DNA from: Saprospiraceae bacterium
Lineage (GTDB): Bacteria; Bacteroidota; Bacteroidia; Chitinophagales; Saprospiraceae
Assembly (NCBI GenBank): GCA_020630955.1
Contig: JAHDIE010000030.1
Location: 1,176 to 45,799, forward strand
Reading direction: 5' to 3'
Length of the DNA: 44,624 nucleotides
The notes under the pieces were generated by a model that ran no database searches, had not been told where the DNA came from, and saw only the letters and a list, made by a program, of their open reading frames with translations. Position numbers and translations under genes: made by a program. Below, in pieces: positions 36,049 to 44,624 of the stretch (position 1 is the stretch's first letter; each line of letters opens with the position of its first letter).

Positions 36049-36555
36049 ATGAAAAAGTTTATTAGCGTATTTATGGTATTATTTGTCACTCTCACTGCTA
36101 CTTACGCACAAAGAGTTGCAATTGTTGATGTAGCTTCAATCCTTGAAGAGCTATCAGATTACAAAAATGCCCAAATGGAAATTGATAAAGTTTCTGCACA
36201 ATGGCAACAAGAAATTGCTCAAGAGTATGATAAAATTAAAAGTATGTACAACAAGTATCAGGCTGAACAAGTACTTTTAAGTGATGAAGTGAGAATTCAA
36301 AAAGAAGATGAGATTGTTGAAAAAGAAAAGGCTGTTAGAGAATTACAAAAAAGAAGATTTGGTCAGGATGGTGATTTATTTAGAAAAAGACAAGAATTAG
36401 TAAGTCCAATTCAAGATAAAGTTTTTGCTGCAATTGAAGAATATGCAAACGAAAAGGGTTTTGATCTTATCTTTGACAAAAGTAGTACTGGTGGCATCTT
36501 ATTCACAAGTGGTGAATTTGATAAAACTGAGGAAATTAAAAGACGATTAAAATAA
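36049..36555 (+). CDS. OmpH/Skp-family periplasmic chaperone (first of a pair)
   Basis: 168 residues with a signal peptide (MKKFISVFMVLFVTLTATYAQ). The family pattern VAIVDVASILEEL is followed by a long charged helix pair (about 40-120) and the C-terminal strand GFDLIFDKSSTGGILF. Skp/OmpH trimers hold unfolded outer-membrane proteins in the periplasm and hand them to BAM. In many Bacteroidota these genes follow bamA; here no bamA is adjacent. The second OmpH gene begins 34 bases downstream. Confidence 0.92.
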   Translation: MKKFISVFMVLFVTLTATYAQRVAIVDVASILEELSDYKNAQMEIDKVSAQWQQEIAQEYDKIKSMYNKYQAEQVLLSDEVRIQKEDEIVEKEKAVRELQKRRFGQDGDLFRKRQELVSPIQDKVFAAIEEYANEKGFDLIFDKSSTGGILFTSGEFDKTEEIKRRLK

Positions 36556-36589
36556 AACGATAATAATTTATAATAGAAACTGATTACAG

Positions 36590-37099
36590 ATGAAAAATTT
36601 CATAAGATTATTCACAATAGCTTCTTTCTGCTTCATCTCTTTGGGATTAAATGCACAGAAGTTTGGGTACATTAATTCTCAAGAATTAATTGAAGAAATT
36701 CCTGAAGTAAAAGAAGCAACTTCTAATCTTGAAACCTTCCAGCAACAATTGGCCAAGCAAGGTCAAGATATGTTGGCAAGACTTCAAACAAAGTATCAAG
36801 ATTTGGAGAAAAAGCAAGCCAATGGTGAAATCTCTCCTAAACAGGTAGAGGCAGAAGTAGCTAAATTAAAAGAAGAAGAAGCTAAGCTTCTTGAATTCGA
36901 ACAAAGTAGCCAGCAAAAACTAATGGAAAAAAATGAATCCTTGTTGGCTCCAATTAGAGACAAAATACAAGCAGCTATTGACGATGTTGCAGCAGAAAAT
37001 GGTTATACTTTCATTTTTGATTATGCAACTGGGTTTGTATTGTATGCAGATGCTTCAACTGATGTGAGCTCTTTGGTAAAAGCCAAATTGGGACTCTAA
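36590..37099 (+). CDS. OmpH/Skp-family periplasmic chaperone (second of a pair)
   Basis: 169 residues with signal peptide ending at LNAQ. KFGYINSQELIEEIPEV is the family's first-strand motif; a Gln/Lys/Glu-rich coiled coil spans about 45-125; the end has GYTFIFDYATGFVLYAD. It is a paralog of the preceding gene and in the same transcript, which ends at the hairpin 22 bases downstream. The two subunits may form separate or mixed trimers. Confidence 0.93.
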   Translation: MKNFIRLFTIASFCFISLGLNAQKFGYINSQELIEEIPEVKEATSNLETFQQQLAKQGQDMLARLQTKYQDLEKKQANGEISPKQVEAEVAKLKEEEAKLLEFEQSSQQKLMEKNESLLAPIRDKIQAAIDDVAAENGYTFIFDYATGFVLYADASTDVSSLVKAKLGL

Positions 37100-37120
37100 G
37101 AATTAGATAAAACTTATATA

Positions 37121-37153
37121 AAGCAGCTTGGATATTTCAAGCTGCTTTTTTTT
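37121..37153 (+). terminator. Intrinsic terminator of the OmpH pair
   Basis: AAGCAGCTTG, a 7-base loop, CAAGCTGCTT: a perfect 10-bp stem followed directly by a run of T. It starts 22 bases after the second OmpH stop codon. Confidence 0.9.
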
Positions 37154-37174
37154 GGTTAAACTTTTACTAACAAC

Positions 37175-37206
37175 TTGCTAACTAAGCATTTTAGCACTTA
37201 CATTTG
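37175..37206 (+). promoter_or_regulatory. Promoter of the NTF2-like gene
   Basis: TTG (37175-37177), 21 bases, then TACATTTG (37199-37206), an exact TAnnTTTG -7 box of the Bacteroidota sigma-ABfr type. It lies just after the OmpH terminator, and the start codon is 30 bases downstream of the box. Confidence 0.6.
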
Positions 37207-37236
37207 CAGCATTAGTTATCACTCAGAATTTGAAAC

Positions 37237-37746
37237 ATGAAACACATTTTACTTTTTCTATTTTCTTTATCATTTGTCAATCTTCAAGCTCAAGATGATT
37301 TAGGAAGCTTAAAAGAAATGACCCAAGAATATATAGATGCTTATGTGTCAAAGAATTTTGACAAATTGGCTACTATGACGCACCCGAATATTATCTCCAT
37401 GAGTGGTAGCGTTGATTTTGTAAAGAAAGACTTTGAGGCAGATTACAATTCTTTAGAAAATATGGGTTTTACATATCTAGATGGAAAAGTTGGTGAACCA
37501 GGAGAAGTTTTCCAATCCGGAGCAGAAATGCTTTGTTTTATTCCACAAATTTTTACCATTGAATTAAATGGAGAAAAATATAGCTCAGTTTCACATATTT
37601 TAGCAACATCAATGACCAAAGGTAAAGTTTGGAATTTTGTATCCCTAGAAAGACAAGATCAAAAATCTATTGGCGTATTTATTCCTAGTTACGAAGAAAG
37701 AATGGGATGGCCGGAAAGATCTAATATGGAAAAAATAAATAAATAG
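37237..37746 (+). CDS. Small secreted NTF2/SnoaL-like protein
   Basis: 169 residues with signal peptide (MKHILLFLFSLSFVNLQAQ). The pattern EMTQEYIDAYVSKNFDKLATMTHPNIISMSG is the helix-pair-plus-pocket start of the NTF2-like (SnoaL/DUF4440-type) fold, and the later strands EVFQSGAEMLCFIPQIFTIEL and GKVWNFVSLE fit the cone-shaped sheet. The fold call is moderate. A catalytic role is not evident, and it may simply bind a small ligand in the periplasm. It has its own promoter and no obvious partner; the convergent neighbour is an M42 peptidase. Confidence 0.78.
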   Translation: MKHILLFLFSLSFVNLQAQDDLGSLKEMTQEYIDAYVSKNFDKLATMTHPNIISMSGSVDFVKKDFEADYNSLENMGFTYLDGKVGEPGEVFQSGAEMLCFIPQIFTIELNGEKYSSVSHILATSMTKGKVWNFVSLERQDQKSIGVFIPSYEERMGWPERSNMEKINK

Positions 37747-37818
37747 GGACATTCGGTTTACCCAATTTCACTTTGCTGGCAATTAGAAGTCTTTTTCTAA
37801 AATAGGCATATAAATTTT

Positions 37819-38868
37819 TTATTTAAAGGACCAATCATATTTTCCAATCCCTAAAAGGCAATGCTTTAATAAATCTATCGAAGCTTTAATATCCTTTTTG
37901 TGGCACATTTCAATTACTTGATGTAAATATCTGCATGGAATGGAGATTCCACCTGCAATTGATCCTCCATTTGAATGTCTTTGCATTCCAGCTGTATCAG
38001 TACCTCCTGCAGGTAATAATTCCATTTGGAAAGGAACCTTGTTTTTCTTTGCCGTTTTCTTCATAAATTCTACCATACGATAGTCACAGACAGTCATACC
38101 GTCAAGAATTTTAATAGCTGTACCTTTGCCCATATGCGTTACTCTTTCGTGAGGAGCAGCACCAGGCATATCGTAGGCTAAAGTTACATCAAGATTGATT
38201 GCATAGTCAGGATCAATTCCTGATGAAGCAGCAATGGCTCCTCTTAATCCTATTTCTTCTTGAACTGTGAATACAGCATAGATGTCACAAGGAACTTTTT
38301 TCTTTTTAAGTGCCCTTAAAGTTTCTAATAAGATAAAAACAGAAACCCTATTGTCCAAGGATTTTGAATTAACCATTTCCCCCATTTCTATCAACTCTCT
38401 TTCACGAGTAATTGGTGCACCTGTGTACACAAGTTTCTTTACCTCATCAGCAGGTAATCCTGTATCGATAAAGTAATCACCAATTTTCAAAGCCTTTGCT
38501 CTTTCTTCTGGAGTCATTACGTGTATAGGTTTGCAGCCCATAACACCAATTATATCTTTCTTTCCATGAATGATCACTCGTTGAGCGGTTAAAGTTTTCG
38601 GATCGAATCCACCCAAAGTGTGAAACCTTACAAAACCTTCATCATCCACATGGGTTGCAATAAATCCAATTTCATCCATATGTGCAGCAATCATTACCCT
38701 TTCATCGCTAGTGCCATTTTTAACAGCAACAACATTACCCATTGGATCTGTATATACCTCATCAACTAGACCCTCTAGTTGTTCAATTACAAAAGATCTG
38801 ACTCTTTGCTCATATCCTGGAGCTCCAGGTACTCTACAACATTCACTCAATAGTTTAACATCAATCAT
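37819..38868 (-). CDS. M42-family metallo-aminopeptidase
   Basis: 349 residues without signal peptide, cytoplasmic. Two-metal ligands of the M42 family are visible: His63 (AAHMDEIGF), Asp172 (SKSLDNRVS), the catalytic/ligand pair Glu204-Glu205 (VQEEIGLRG), Asp227 (NLDVTLAYD) and His316 (YLHQVIE). Length and order match the tetrahedral TET aminopeptidases and the FrvX/YsdC group, which trim peptides to amino acids. Names such as endoglucanase in databases for this family are misleading. It is divergent from the flippase gene with about 110 bases between start codons. Confidence 0.92.
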   Translation of the reverse strand: MIDVKLLSECCRVPGAPGYEQRVRSFVIEQLEGLVDEVYTDPMGNVVAVKNGTSDERVMIAAHMDEIGFIATHVDDEGFVRFHTLGGFDPKTLTAQRVIIHGKKDIIGVMGCKPIHVMTPEERAKALKIGDYFIDTGLPADEVKKLVYTGAPITRERELIEMGEMVNSKSLDNRVSVFILLETLRALKKKKVPCDIYAVFTVQEEIGLRGAIAASSGIDPDYAINLDVTLAYDMPGAAPHERVTHMGKGTAIKILDGMTVCDYRMVEFMKKTAKKNKVPFQMELLPAGGTDTAGMQRHSNGGSIAGGISIPCRYLHQVIEMCHKKDIKASIDLLKHCLLGIGKYDWSFK

Positions 38869-38981
38869 TTTTAAGATTTAGTCTGTAAATGTAAGTTTTT
38901 GAGAAGGATTTAAACGAATATCCGAATGTAGATATGGCAAAACAAATTATTTGCTCTAATTTGCGTTTTAAACTTAAACAT

Positions 38982-40466
38982 ATGTCACTGCTTAGGCAGT
39001 TTGCAGGACAAACAATCATCTACGGAATCGGTCATATACTATCGAGAGTTCTATATTTCTTGGTGCTCAATACTTATTTGACCTATCGATTTGATGATTC
39101 TTTAGAATATGGATATTATGGCCTCATGTATGGCTACGCAACCTTGCTGATCGTTTTACTTTCTTATAGAATTGATACAGCATTTTTTAGATTTGGAAGT
39201 AAAGAAGGTTCCTTACATAAGACTTTTTCATCCGCCTTCTTTCCTTTGATTATCACAACGATTTGCCTCATAGGATTTATCATTGCTTTTAGTGGTCCAA
39301 TTTCAAGTTTGCTTGGTCTTCCAGAATATCCACATTATTTTAAATGGTTTGCAATTATTTTGGGATTTGATGTTTTGTCTTTACTTCCATTTGCTAAACT
39401 TAGATTGGAAAACAGAGCAAAAACCTTTATGATATTACGCATTGGTAATATTGTGTTGACAATTATCTTATTGATGTTTTTTCTTGAAATCTATCTTCCT
39501 TCTCATCCAAATGGAGCTTGGCTGAATAAAATATTTCCTGAATTAAGTTTGGATGTCGACTATGTTTTTATTTCAAATTTGATAGCAAGTTTTTCTTTGT
39601 TTGTTATTTTACTCTTCACCTTAAGAGATATCAAATTTGAAATTGATTGGAGCCTTTGGAAGAAAATGGTTTTGTATGCATCACCCCTTATTGTTGTCGG
39701 AATAGCCAATAGCCTAAATCAATACTTTTCTCCTCAGTTGCAACAATACTTTTTGGAAGGAACAACAAATGAGAATATTTCAGAAGGGGGTATTTATATG
39801 GCATCTTTAAGACTTGCTGCTCTGTTGGTAATGTTTAATACTGCATTTAATTATGCGGCGGAACCATTCTTTTTTCGAAATGCTGCAAATAGAAATGACA
39901 AAAAGATTTATGCAAAAATTTTGAACCTGTATGTAATATGCGCTTTGGTTATGGCATTGGGTCTTTTCTATTATCTTGATATTTTTAAATACCTAATTGG
40001 AGATAACTTCAGATCAGGATTATTCGTAATTCCAATTTTACTTGGAGCCTATCTTATGTTAGGGATTTATTACAATGTATCCATATGGTATAAACTTGCA
40101 GATAAAAACATTTATGGAAGTGTGATAAGTATCATAGGTGTATTCCTAACCTTGTTGGCAAGTAGTCTTATGCTTCCGCAAATAGGAATTGTTGCTTCTG
40201 CATGGTCAAGCCTAATATGTTACTCGGGGATGGTGCTTTTAGCCATTTATTTTGGTCGTAAATATTACCCCATATCCTACGATTATAAAAAATTATTAAG
40301 CTTAATTGGGCTTGGTGTATTAATGGTCCTTTTGGCAATAACAATTGATAAGCTTGAAATAAATAATTATCTATCCTTAGCGCTAAAAAGTATTATATAT
40401 CTAGTATTTATTGGCTATTTATATAAGTCAAACCAAAAGCTGCTCGCCGAATTAAAATCCAATTAG
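38982..40466 (+). CDS. Polysaccharide flippase, Wzx/MVF-like
   Basis: 494 residues from ATG 38982, chosen because MSLLRQFAGQTIIYGIGHILSR is the usual start of this family. An ATG 16 codons upstream (38934) is also open. About fourteen hydrophobic segments, with the first-helix pattern and a central hydrophilic loop, fit the MOP superfamily of lipid-linked oligosaccharide flippases (Wzx/RfbX type). It should move an undecaprenyl-linked glycan across the inner membrane. No polymerase or ligase gene is adjacent. With the GT2 and aminotransferase genes in the window it suggests active surface-glycan synthesis, but the three are not in one operon. Confidence 0.87.
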   Translation: MSLLRQFAGQTIIYGIGHILSRVLYFLVLNTYLTYRFDDSLEYGYYGLMYGYATLLIVLLSYRIDTAFFRFGSKEGSLHKTFSSAFFPLIITTICLIGFIIAFSGPISSLLGLPEYPHYFKWFAIILGFDVLSLLPFAKLRLENRAKTFMILRIGNIVLTIILLMFFLEIYLPSHPNGAWLNKIFPELSLDVDYVFISNLIASFSLFVILLFTLRDIKFEIDWSLWKKMVLYASPLIVVGIANSLNQYFSPQLQQYFLEGTTNENISEGGIYMASLRLAALLVMFNTAFNYAAEPFFFRNAANRNDKKIYAKILNLYVICALVMALGLFYYLDIFKYLIGDNFRSGLFVIPILLGAYLMLGIYYNVSIWYKLADKNIYGSVISIIGVFLTLLASSLMLPQIGIVASAWSSLICYSGMVLLAIYFGRKYYPISYDYKKLLSLIGLGVLMVLLAITIDKLEINNYLSLALKSIIYLVFIGYLYKSNQKLLAELKSN

Positions 40467-40577
40467 ATTCTGACAATTTGACAATTCAATTCTAATTTTT
40501 TGACGCTTTGTCTTCAAATCTTTGTAAAACATCAATTGGTAAAACTTTTGATGTATATCTTGTAACAAATTATAAAA

Positions 40578-43307
40578 ATGACATACGATAATTTTACAAT
40601 AAAAGCACAAGAAGCCATTTTGAAAGCACAACAAATGGCAGGCGCTATGGAACAACAACAAGTGGATACTTCACATCTCCTGAGAGGAATTATTGAAGTG
40701 GATGATAGCTTAACCGCTTTCCTATTCGAAAAGATGGGAATCTCTTTGAAGCCATTAATTGACAAACTTCAAAGCCAAATTGCAAGAATTCCAAAAGTGA
40801 AAGGTGCAGAAAAACAATTTCTTACCAGTGATTCCAATGCTGCCTTAGCAAAAGGTAAAAAATTAATGAAGGATTTTGGCGATGAATTTATTTCTCTTGA
40901 ATTGATTATACTAGGTATTCTAGGAGGTAAAGATGCCACTGCAAGAATTCTAAAAGATATGGGTGCTACAACCAAGGACTTAAAAGCAGCCATCACTGAA
41001 TTAAGAAAAGGGAGAAAAGTGAGTGATCAACACACGGATGATCAGTACAACTCCTTAAACAAATTTGCTATTAACCTAAACAAGCGTGCAGAAGAAGGAA
41101 AGCTTGATCCAATTATTGGAAGAGATGAAGAAATTCGAAGAATCTTGCATATACTTTCACGTAGAAAAAAGAACAACCCAATCTTGATTGGAGAAGCTGG
41201 AGTTGGAAAGACTGCAATTATAGAAGGAATTGCCTGGAGAATTGTTAAGCAGGATGTTCCAGAAAACCTTCAATCAAAACAAATCTATGTTTTGGATATG
41301 GCTGCGCTTATAGCTGGTGCTAAATACAAAGGTGAGTTTGAGGAAAGATTGAAGGCTCTCATCAAAGAAGTGAATGCCTCTGATGGTGAAGTGATTCTTT
41401 TTATTGATGAGATTCACACCTTAATAGGGGCAGGAGGAGGAAATGGAGCTATGGACGCTGCAAATATTTTGAAACCTGCTCTCGCTAGAGGTGAGATTAG
41501 AACAGTAGGGGCTACAACACTGGACGAATACCAAAAATATTTTGAGGGCGATAAAGCATTGGTAAGAAGATTTCAAACGGTATACATAGATGAACCAAGT
41601 GTTGAAGATACGGTGTCGATTCTCCGAGGTGTTCAAGACAAATATGAGGTGTACCATAAAATAGAAATCCTAGATGAAGCCTTAGTTGCAGCTGCAGAAC
41701 TATCACACCGATACATTACCGATCGAGCATTACCTGACAAAGCGCTTGACCTAATAGATGAAGCTGCAGCTAAACTTAGGCTTGAGCTTGACTCAGTTCC
41801 TGAAGAGGTAGATGAAATTGACAGAAAGGTTAGACAACTCGAAATAGAAAGAGAAGCCATCAAAAGAGAAGATGACAAAAAGAAGTTGAAAGTTATTAAT
41901 GAACAGATTGCCAATGCAAAAGAAAAACTTGATTCAATCAAAGCTGCTTGGCTAAGCGAAAAGAAAATAGTTGATAACATTCAAGGGATTAAAAAACAGA
42001 TCGAAGATCTTGAGCATGATGCTGAGGTTGCAGAAAGAGAAAGTGACTTTGAGCAAGTTGCTAAAATTAGATATGGTGATATCAAAGCCAAAGAAGAAGA
42101 ATTGTCCGAAGCAGAAAAAGAACTTGATAAGTTATCTGCAGAAAGCAGATTCACCAACGAAGAAGTAACCAGAGACGATATTGCAGGTGTGGTTGCAAGA
42201 TGGACAGGTATTCCAGTCACAAAGATGATGAAGAGTGATAAAGAAAGGTTACTCAAGTTAGAAGAAGAGATAGGTAAAGGTTTAATTGGACAACATCGAG
42301 CTGTAAATGCAGTTTCAGATGCAATAAGAAGAAGTAGAGCAGGTTTAGGGGACCCAAATAGACCTATTGGATCTTTCATATTTCTTGGCCCAACAGGAGT
42401 CGGTAAAACTGAATTGGCAAAAATATTGGCAGAAGTTTTATTTGATGATAAAAATGCAATCACGAGAATTGATATGAGCGAATATCAAGAGAAGCACTCT
42501 GTAAGTAGATTGGTTGGAGCTCCTCCGGGGTATGTAGGATATGATGAAGGAGGTCAACTCACAGAAGCAGTAAGGAGAAGACCATATTCGATCGTTCTTT
42601 TAGATGAGATAGAAAAAGCACACCCAGATACCTTCAATATTCTATTGCAAGTTTTGGATGATGGAAGGTTGACAGATAATAAAGGTAGAGAAGCAAATTT
42701 TAAAAACACAATTATCATCATGACTTCCAATATGGGAGCTGAAACAATTCTAGAAAACTTCGAAGATCTGGATGCACTTGGGGAAGATCATAGAGCAGAT
42801 ATCATTGAAACAACTAGATTAGAAGTATTTGAATTGTTGAAAGAAAGATTGAGACCAGAATTTCTGAATAGAATTGATGATAAAATAATGTTTTTACCTC
42901 TTTCTAAAGCTGAGATCAAACAGATTGCAAAGTTGTTGCTTAGAAAGTTGACAAAAAATCTTGGAAAACAGGAAATCAAGATAGAATTATCTGAATCAGC
43001 CTTAGACCTTTTAGCTGATTTAGGATACGAACCACAATTTGGAGCTAGACCTCTTAAAAGAGTTATTCAAAATGAATTAGTAAACCCACTTTCTAAGCAA
43101 TTATTAGCTGGAACCTTTGGTGCTGGTGATACAATTTATGTTGGTACTGACTCCAAAGGATTTACTTTTACAGATAAGGAAAGTAAAAGTTCTGAAAAAC
43201 CAAAGGTTGAGAAAAAAAGGGCTAAAAAGGCGGATTCTGTCGACGAACTGAAGAAGGCTACCGATGATCTTAACGATGCCATAGACGATGTAAAAAAAGA
43301 CGAATAG
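40578..43307 (+). CDS. clpB: ClpB disaggregase
   Basis: 909 residues. The N-domain (1-145) has two Clp repeats. AAA1 has Walker A GEAGVGKT (205-212) and Walker B VILFIDEIHTL. A coiled-coil middle domain spans about 410-535, which separates ClpB from ClpA. AAA2 has Walker A GPTGVGKT (604-611), the segment APPGYVGYDEGG, and IVLLDEIEKAHP. With DnaK it rescues aggregated proteins in the cytoplasm. A Lys/Asp/Glu-rich tail of about 50 residues (857-909) extends beyond the usual end of ClpB at about 857-870. A heat-shock promoter could not be recognised. HtrA follows 92 bases downstream. Confidence 0.95.
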   Translation: MTYDNFTIKAQEAILKAQQMAGAMEQQQVDTSHLLRGIIEVDDSLTAFLFEKMGISLKPLIDKLQSQIARIPKVKGAEKQFLTSDSNAALAKGKKLMKDFGDEFISLELIILGILGGKDATARILKDMGATTKDLKAAITELRKGRKVSDQHTDDQYNSLNKFAINLNKRAEEGKLDPIIGRDEEIRRILHILSRRKKNNPILIGEAGVGKTAIIEGIAWRIVKQDVPENLQSKQIYVLDMAALIAGAKYKGEFEERLKALIKEVNASDGEVILFIDEIHTLIGAGGGNGAMDAANILKPALARGEIRTVGATTLDEYQKYFEGDKALVRRFQTVYIDEPSVEDTVSILRGVQDKYEVYHKIEILDEALVAAAELSHRYITDRALPDKALDLIDEAAAKLRLELDSVPEEVDEIDRKVRQLEIEREAIKREDDKKKLKVINEQIANAKEKLDSIKAAWLSEKKIVDNIQGIKKQIEDLEHDAEVAERESDFEQVAKIRYGDIKAKEEELSEAEKELDKLSAESRFTNEEVTRDDIAGVVARWTGIPVTKMMKSDKERLLKLEEEIGKGLIGQHRAVNAVSDAIRRSRAGLGDPNRPIGSFIFLGPTGVGKTELAKILAEVLFDDKNAITRIDMSEYQEKHSVSRLVGAPPGYVGYDEGGQLTEAVRRRPYSIVLLDEIEKAHPDTFNILLQVLDDGRLTDNKGREANFKNTIIIMTSNMGAETILENFEDLDALGEDHRADIIETTRLEVFELLKERLRPEFLNRIDDKIMFLPLSKAEIKQIAKLLLRKLTKNLGKQEIKIELSESALDLLADLGYEPQFGARPLKRVIQNELVNPLSKQLLAGTFGAGDTIYVGTDSKGFTFTDKESKSSEKPKVEKKRAKKADSVDELKKATDDLNDAIDDVKKDE

Positions 43308-43399
43308 CAACCGTTCGTTAATTAATTGTTAAAGACTTTTTGAGCATGTAACTACTTGATTTTGAGTGCGTTTAAGGTGTAATAAAATCAAAGAAATAT

Positions 43400-44548
43400 A
43401 TGAAGCAAATTCTTTCAATATTATTAGCAGGTTTCATAGGGGGCATGATTGCTTTTGGAGCTTTTTCATACAAGCTGGATAAGCAGACAACTGTTGCCAC
43501 AGAAATGAATCAAAGTCCTAAAGCTGTATTTACTTCAAATGGATCAAACGTACCTAATGATTTTGTAGAAGCAGCTTCATTATCTACACCTGCAGTTGTC
43601 CATATTACTGCTGAAGAAAGTGATCTCTTAGCAAACCAGAGGTTAAGTCAAAGAAAACCAAACATTTTTGACTTTAATATGGAAGATCTATTTGGAGGAA
43701 ATTTCTTCGGACCAAAACAAGGAACAGGTTCAGGTGTAATATACTCAGAGGATGGTTACATCATCACCAATAACCATGTAGTTGGATTTGCTGATAAGAT
43801 TAAAGTAGAATTAACTGATGGGAGAACATTCAAAGCTAGCAAAGTGGGAACTGATCCAAGTACAGATCTTGCCTTGCTAAAAATTGAAGCAGAAAATCTA
43901 CCGACAATTCCTCTTGGAAATTCTGAAGATGTTAAAATTGGAGAATGGGTACTCGCTGTAGGCAACCCTTTTAATTTTCTGACATCTACAGTAACAGCAG
44001 GTATTGTAAGCGCAAAGGGAAGGGATTTAGATATAATTGAAGGGGTTAAGGCTATTGAAGAATTTATTCAAACAGATGCAGCAGTAAATCCTGGAAATAG
44101 TGGTGGAGCATTGGTTGACACGGATGGTCAATTGATCGGAATAAATACAGCGATCGCCACACCAACAGGAGTCTTTGCTGGATATTCATTTGCAATTCCG
44201 ATAAATCTTGTAATAAAAATTGTCGAAGACATTAAAGTCAATGGGAATATCGATAGAGCTAATTTAGGAATAGAAGGATTCGATGTAGATGAAGAATTAG
44301 CTGAAGAACAAGATTTGAACACAACCAAAGGTTTTTATGTTGTAAATGTAGTAGATGGCAGCGGAGCACAATTTTCTGGCGTTTTACCTAGGGATGTGAT
44401 AATAGCAGTGAATGATAAGGAAGTGAACAACATAGAAGATATCAAGAGAGAAATTAAGTTTTCTAAAGTTGGGGATTTAGTAACTCTCAAAGTAATAAGG
44501 GAAGGTAAAGAGAAAACCATTCCAGTAAAAATGCGAAAAAGTTTCTAG
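43400..44548 (+). CDS. HtrA/Deg-family serine protease with one PDZ domain
   Basis: 382 residues. An N-terminal membrane helix (about 4-24, LSILLAGFIGGMIAFGAF) anchors or exports it. The trypsin-like domain has the triad His126 (TNNHVVG), Asp156 (STDLALLKI) and Ser234 (NPGNSGGAL). A single PDZ domain (about 285-375: GFYVVNVVDGSGAQFSGVLPRDVIIAVND) follows. One PDZ and an uncleaved anchor resemble DegS more than the soluble two-PDZ DegP, although Bacteroidota HtrA commonly differ. Role: periplasmic protein quality control. It follows clpB in the same direction, giving a cytoplasmic and a periplasmic stress protein side by side. Confidence 0.93.
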   Translation: MKQILSILLAGFIGGMIAFGAFSYKLDKQTTVATEMNQSPKAVFTSNGSNVPNDFVEAASLSTPAVVHITAEESDLLANQRLSQRKPNIFDFNMEDLFGGNFFGPKQGTGSGVIYSEDGYIITNNHVVGFADKIKVELTDGRTFKASKVGTDPSTDLALLKIEAENLPTIPLGNSEDVKIGEWVLAVGNPFNFLTSTVTAGIVSAKGRDLDIIEGVKAIEEFIQTDAAVNPGNSGGALVDTDGQLIGINTAIATPTGVFAGYSFAIPINLVIKIVEDIKVNGNIDRANLGIEGFDVDEELAEEQDLNTTKGFYVVNVVDGSGAQFSGVLPRDVIIAVNDKEVNNIEDIKREIKFSKVGDLVTLKVIREGKEKTIPVKMRKSF

Positions 44549-44610
44549 TATGATTACTAGAATGTAAAGATAAAAGTTGGTTTTTCGTTTTGTTTTGATG
44601 TAGTCCGTCG

Positions 44611-44624
44611 CTCCCCGCGGCGGG
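44611..44624. repeat. GC-rich inverted repeat at window edge
   Basis: The last bases contain CCCGC-G-GCGGG, a perfect inverted repeat cut by the window end. They lie about 60 bases after the htrA stop. If the sequence continues as the complement of GTCCGTCGCTCCCCGC, it would be a long GC-rich hairpin, perhaps a terminator or the point where an assembly stopped. Confidence 0.5.

Noticed and set aside
40499-40524. TTTG and AATCTTTG before clpB as a promoter
   Set aside because: The spacer is only 14 bases and the -7 box has a mismatch, so a promoter call was not justified.
41981-42463. 160-codon frame on the minus strand
   Set aside because: Lies wholly inside clpB; Ser/Leu-rich shadow of its helical coding sequence.

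Overview
The window is AT-rich DNA from a member of the Bacteroidota, most likely a free-living, gliding or polymer-degrading lineage such as Saprospiria; that class-level guess is an inference. The evidence is: type IX secretion (T9SS) cargo with C-terminal sorting domains, two PorU-like C25 sortases, a propeller-type histidine kinase, OmpH/Skp in tandem, promoters that fit the Bacteroidota pattern TTG-N20-TAnnTTTG, and little sign of Shine-Dalgarno sites. No rRNA, tRNA, CRISPR array, prophage or insertion sequence was found.

Left part (1-8 kb, all minus strand): a truncated secreted protein, a 1347-residue T9SS cargo protein (Asp-box repeats, PKD-like domain, LamG-like lectin domain, sorting domain), an MFS transporter, and a membrane-anchored DUF1508/YegP-like protein with an unrecognised cysteine-containing C-terminal domain. 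At 8-12 kb a propeller sensor histidine kinase is divergent from a LytTR response regulator. At 12-17 kb (minus) lie a vanadium-haloperoxidase-like secreted enzyme with metal-binding repeats and a sorting domain, then two tandem exported thioredoxin-fold proteins.

Centre (17-30 kb): the most interesting block. A DegT/WecE-type sugar aminotransferase overlaps by one base the end of a giant PorU2-type C25 sortase. A second, paralogous sortase lies about 1.5 kb upstream, and a divergent beta-helix lipoprotein gene sits between them. In Porphyromonas gingivalis PorU cleaves and attaches T9SS cargo to A-LPS, and PorR, a DegT-family aminotransferase, is needed to make A-LPS. The local coupling therefore suggests a sortase plus anchor-sugar module. 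The window also encodes likely clients: the Asp-box/LamG protein and the haloperoxidase.

Right part (30-44.6 kb): a GT2 glycosyltransferase-rsmG-MscS operon, a PagL-like lipid A deacylase next to an orphan histidine ammonia-lyase, tandem OmpH/Skp chaperones with a strong terminator, a small secreted NTF2-like protein, an M42 aminopeptidase, a polysaccharide flippase, ClpB and a membrane-anchored HtrA protease. The theme is envelope biogenesis and quality control: Skp, HtrA and thioredoxins for periplasmic folding; flippase, GT2, aminotransferase and PagL for surface glycans and lipid A; the sortases for surface attachment. The window ends inside a GC-rich inverted repeat unlike its AT-rich surroundings.

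Several genes start at TTG or GTG. Where this decided a start it is stated in the entry. All functional calls come from motif reading by eye; no database search was run.
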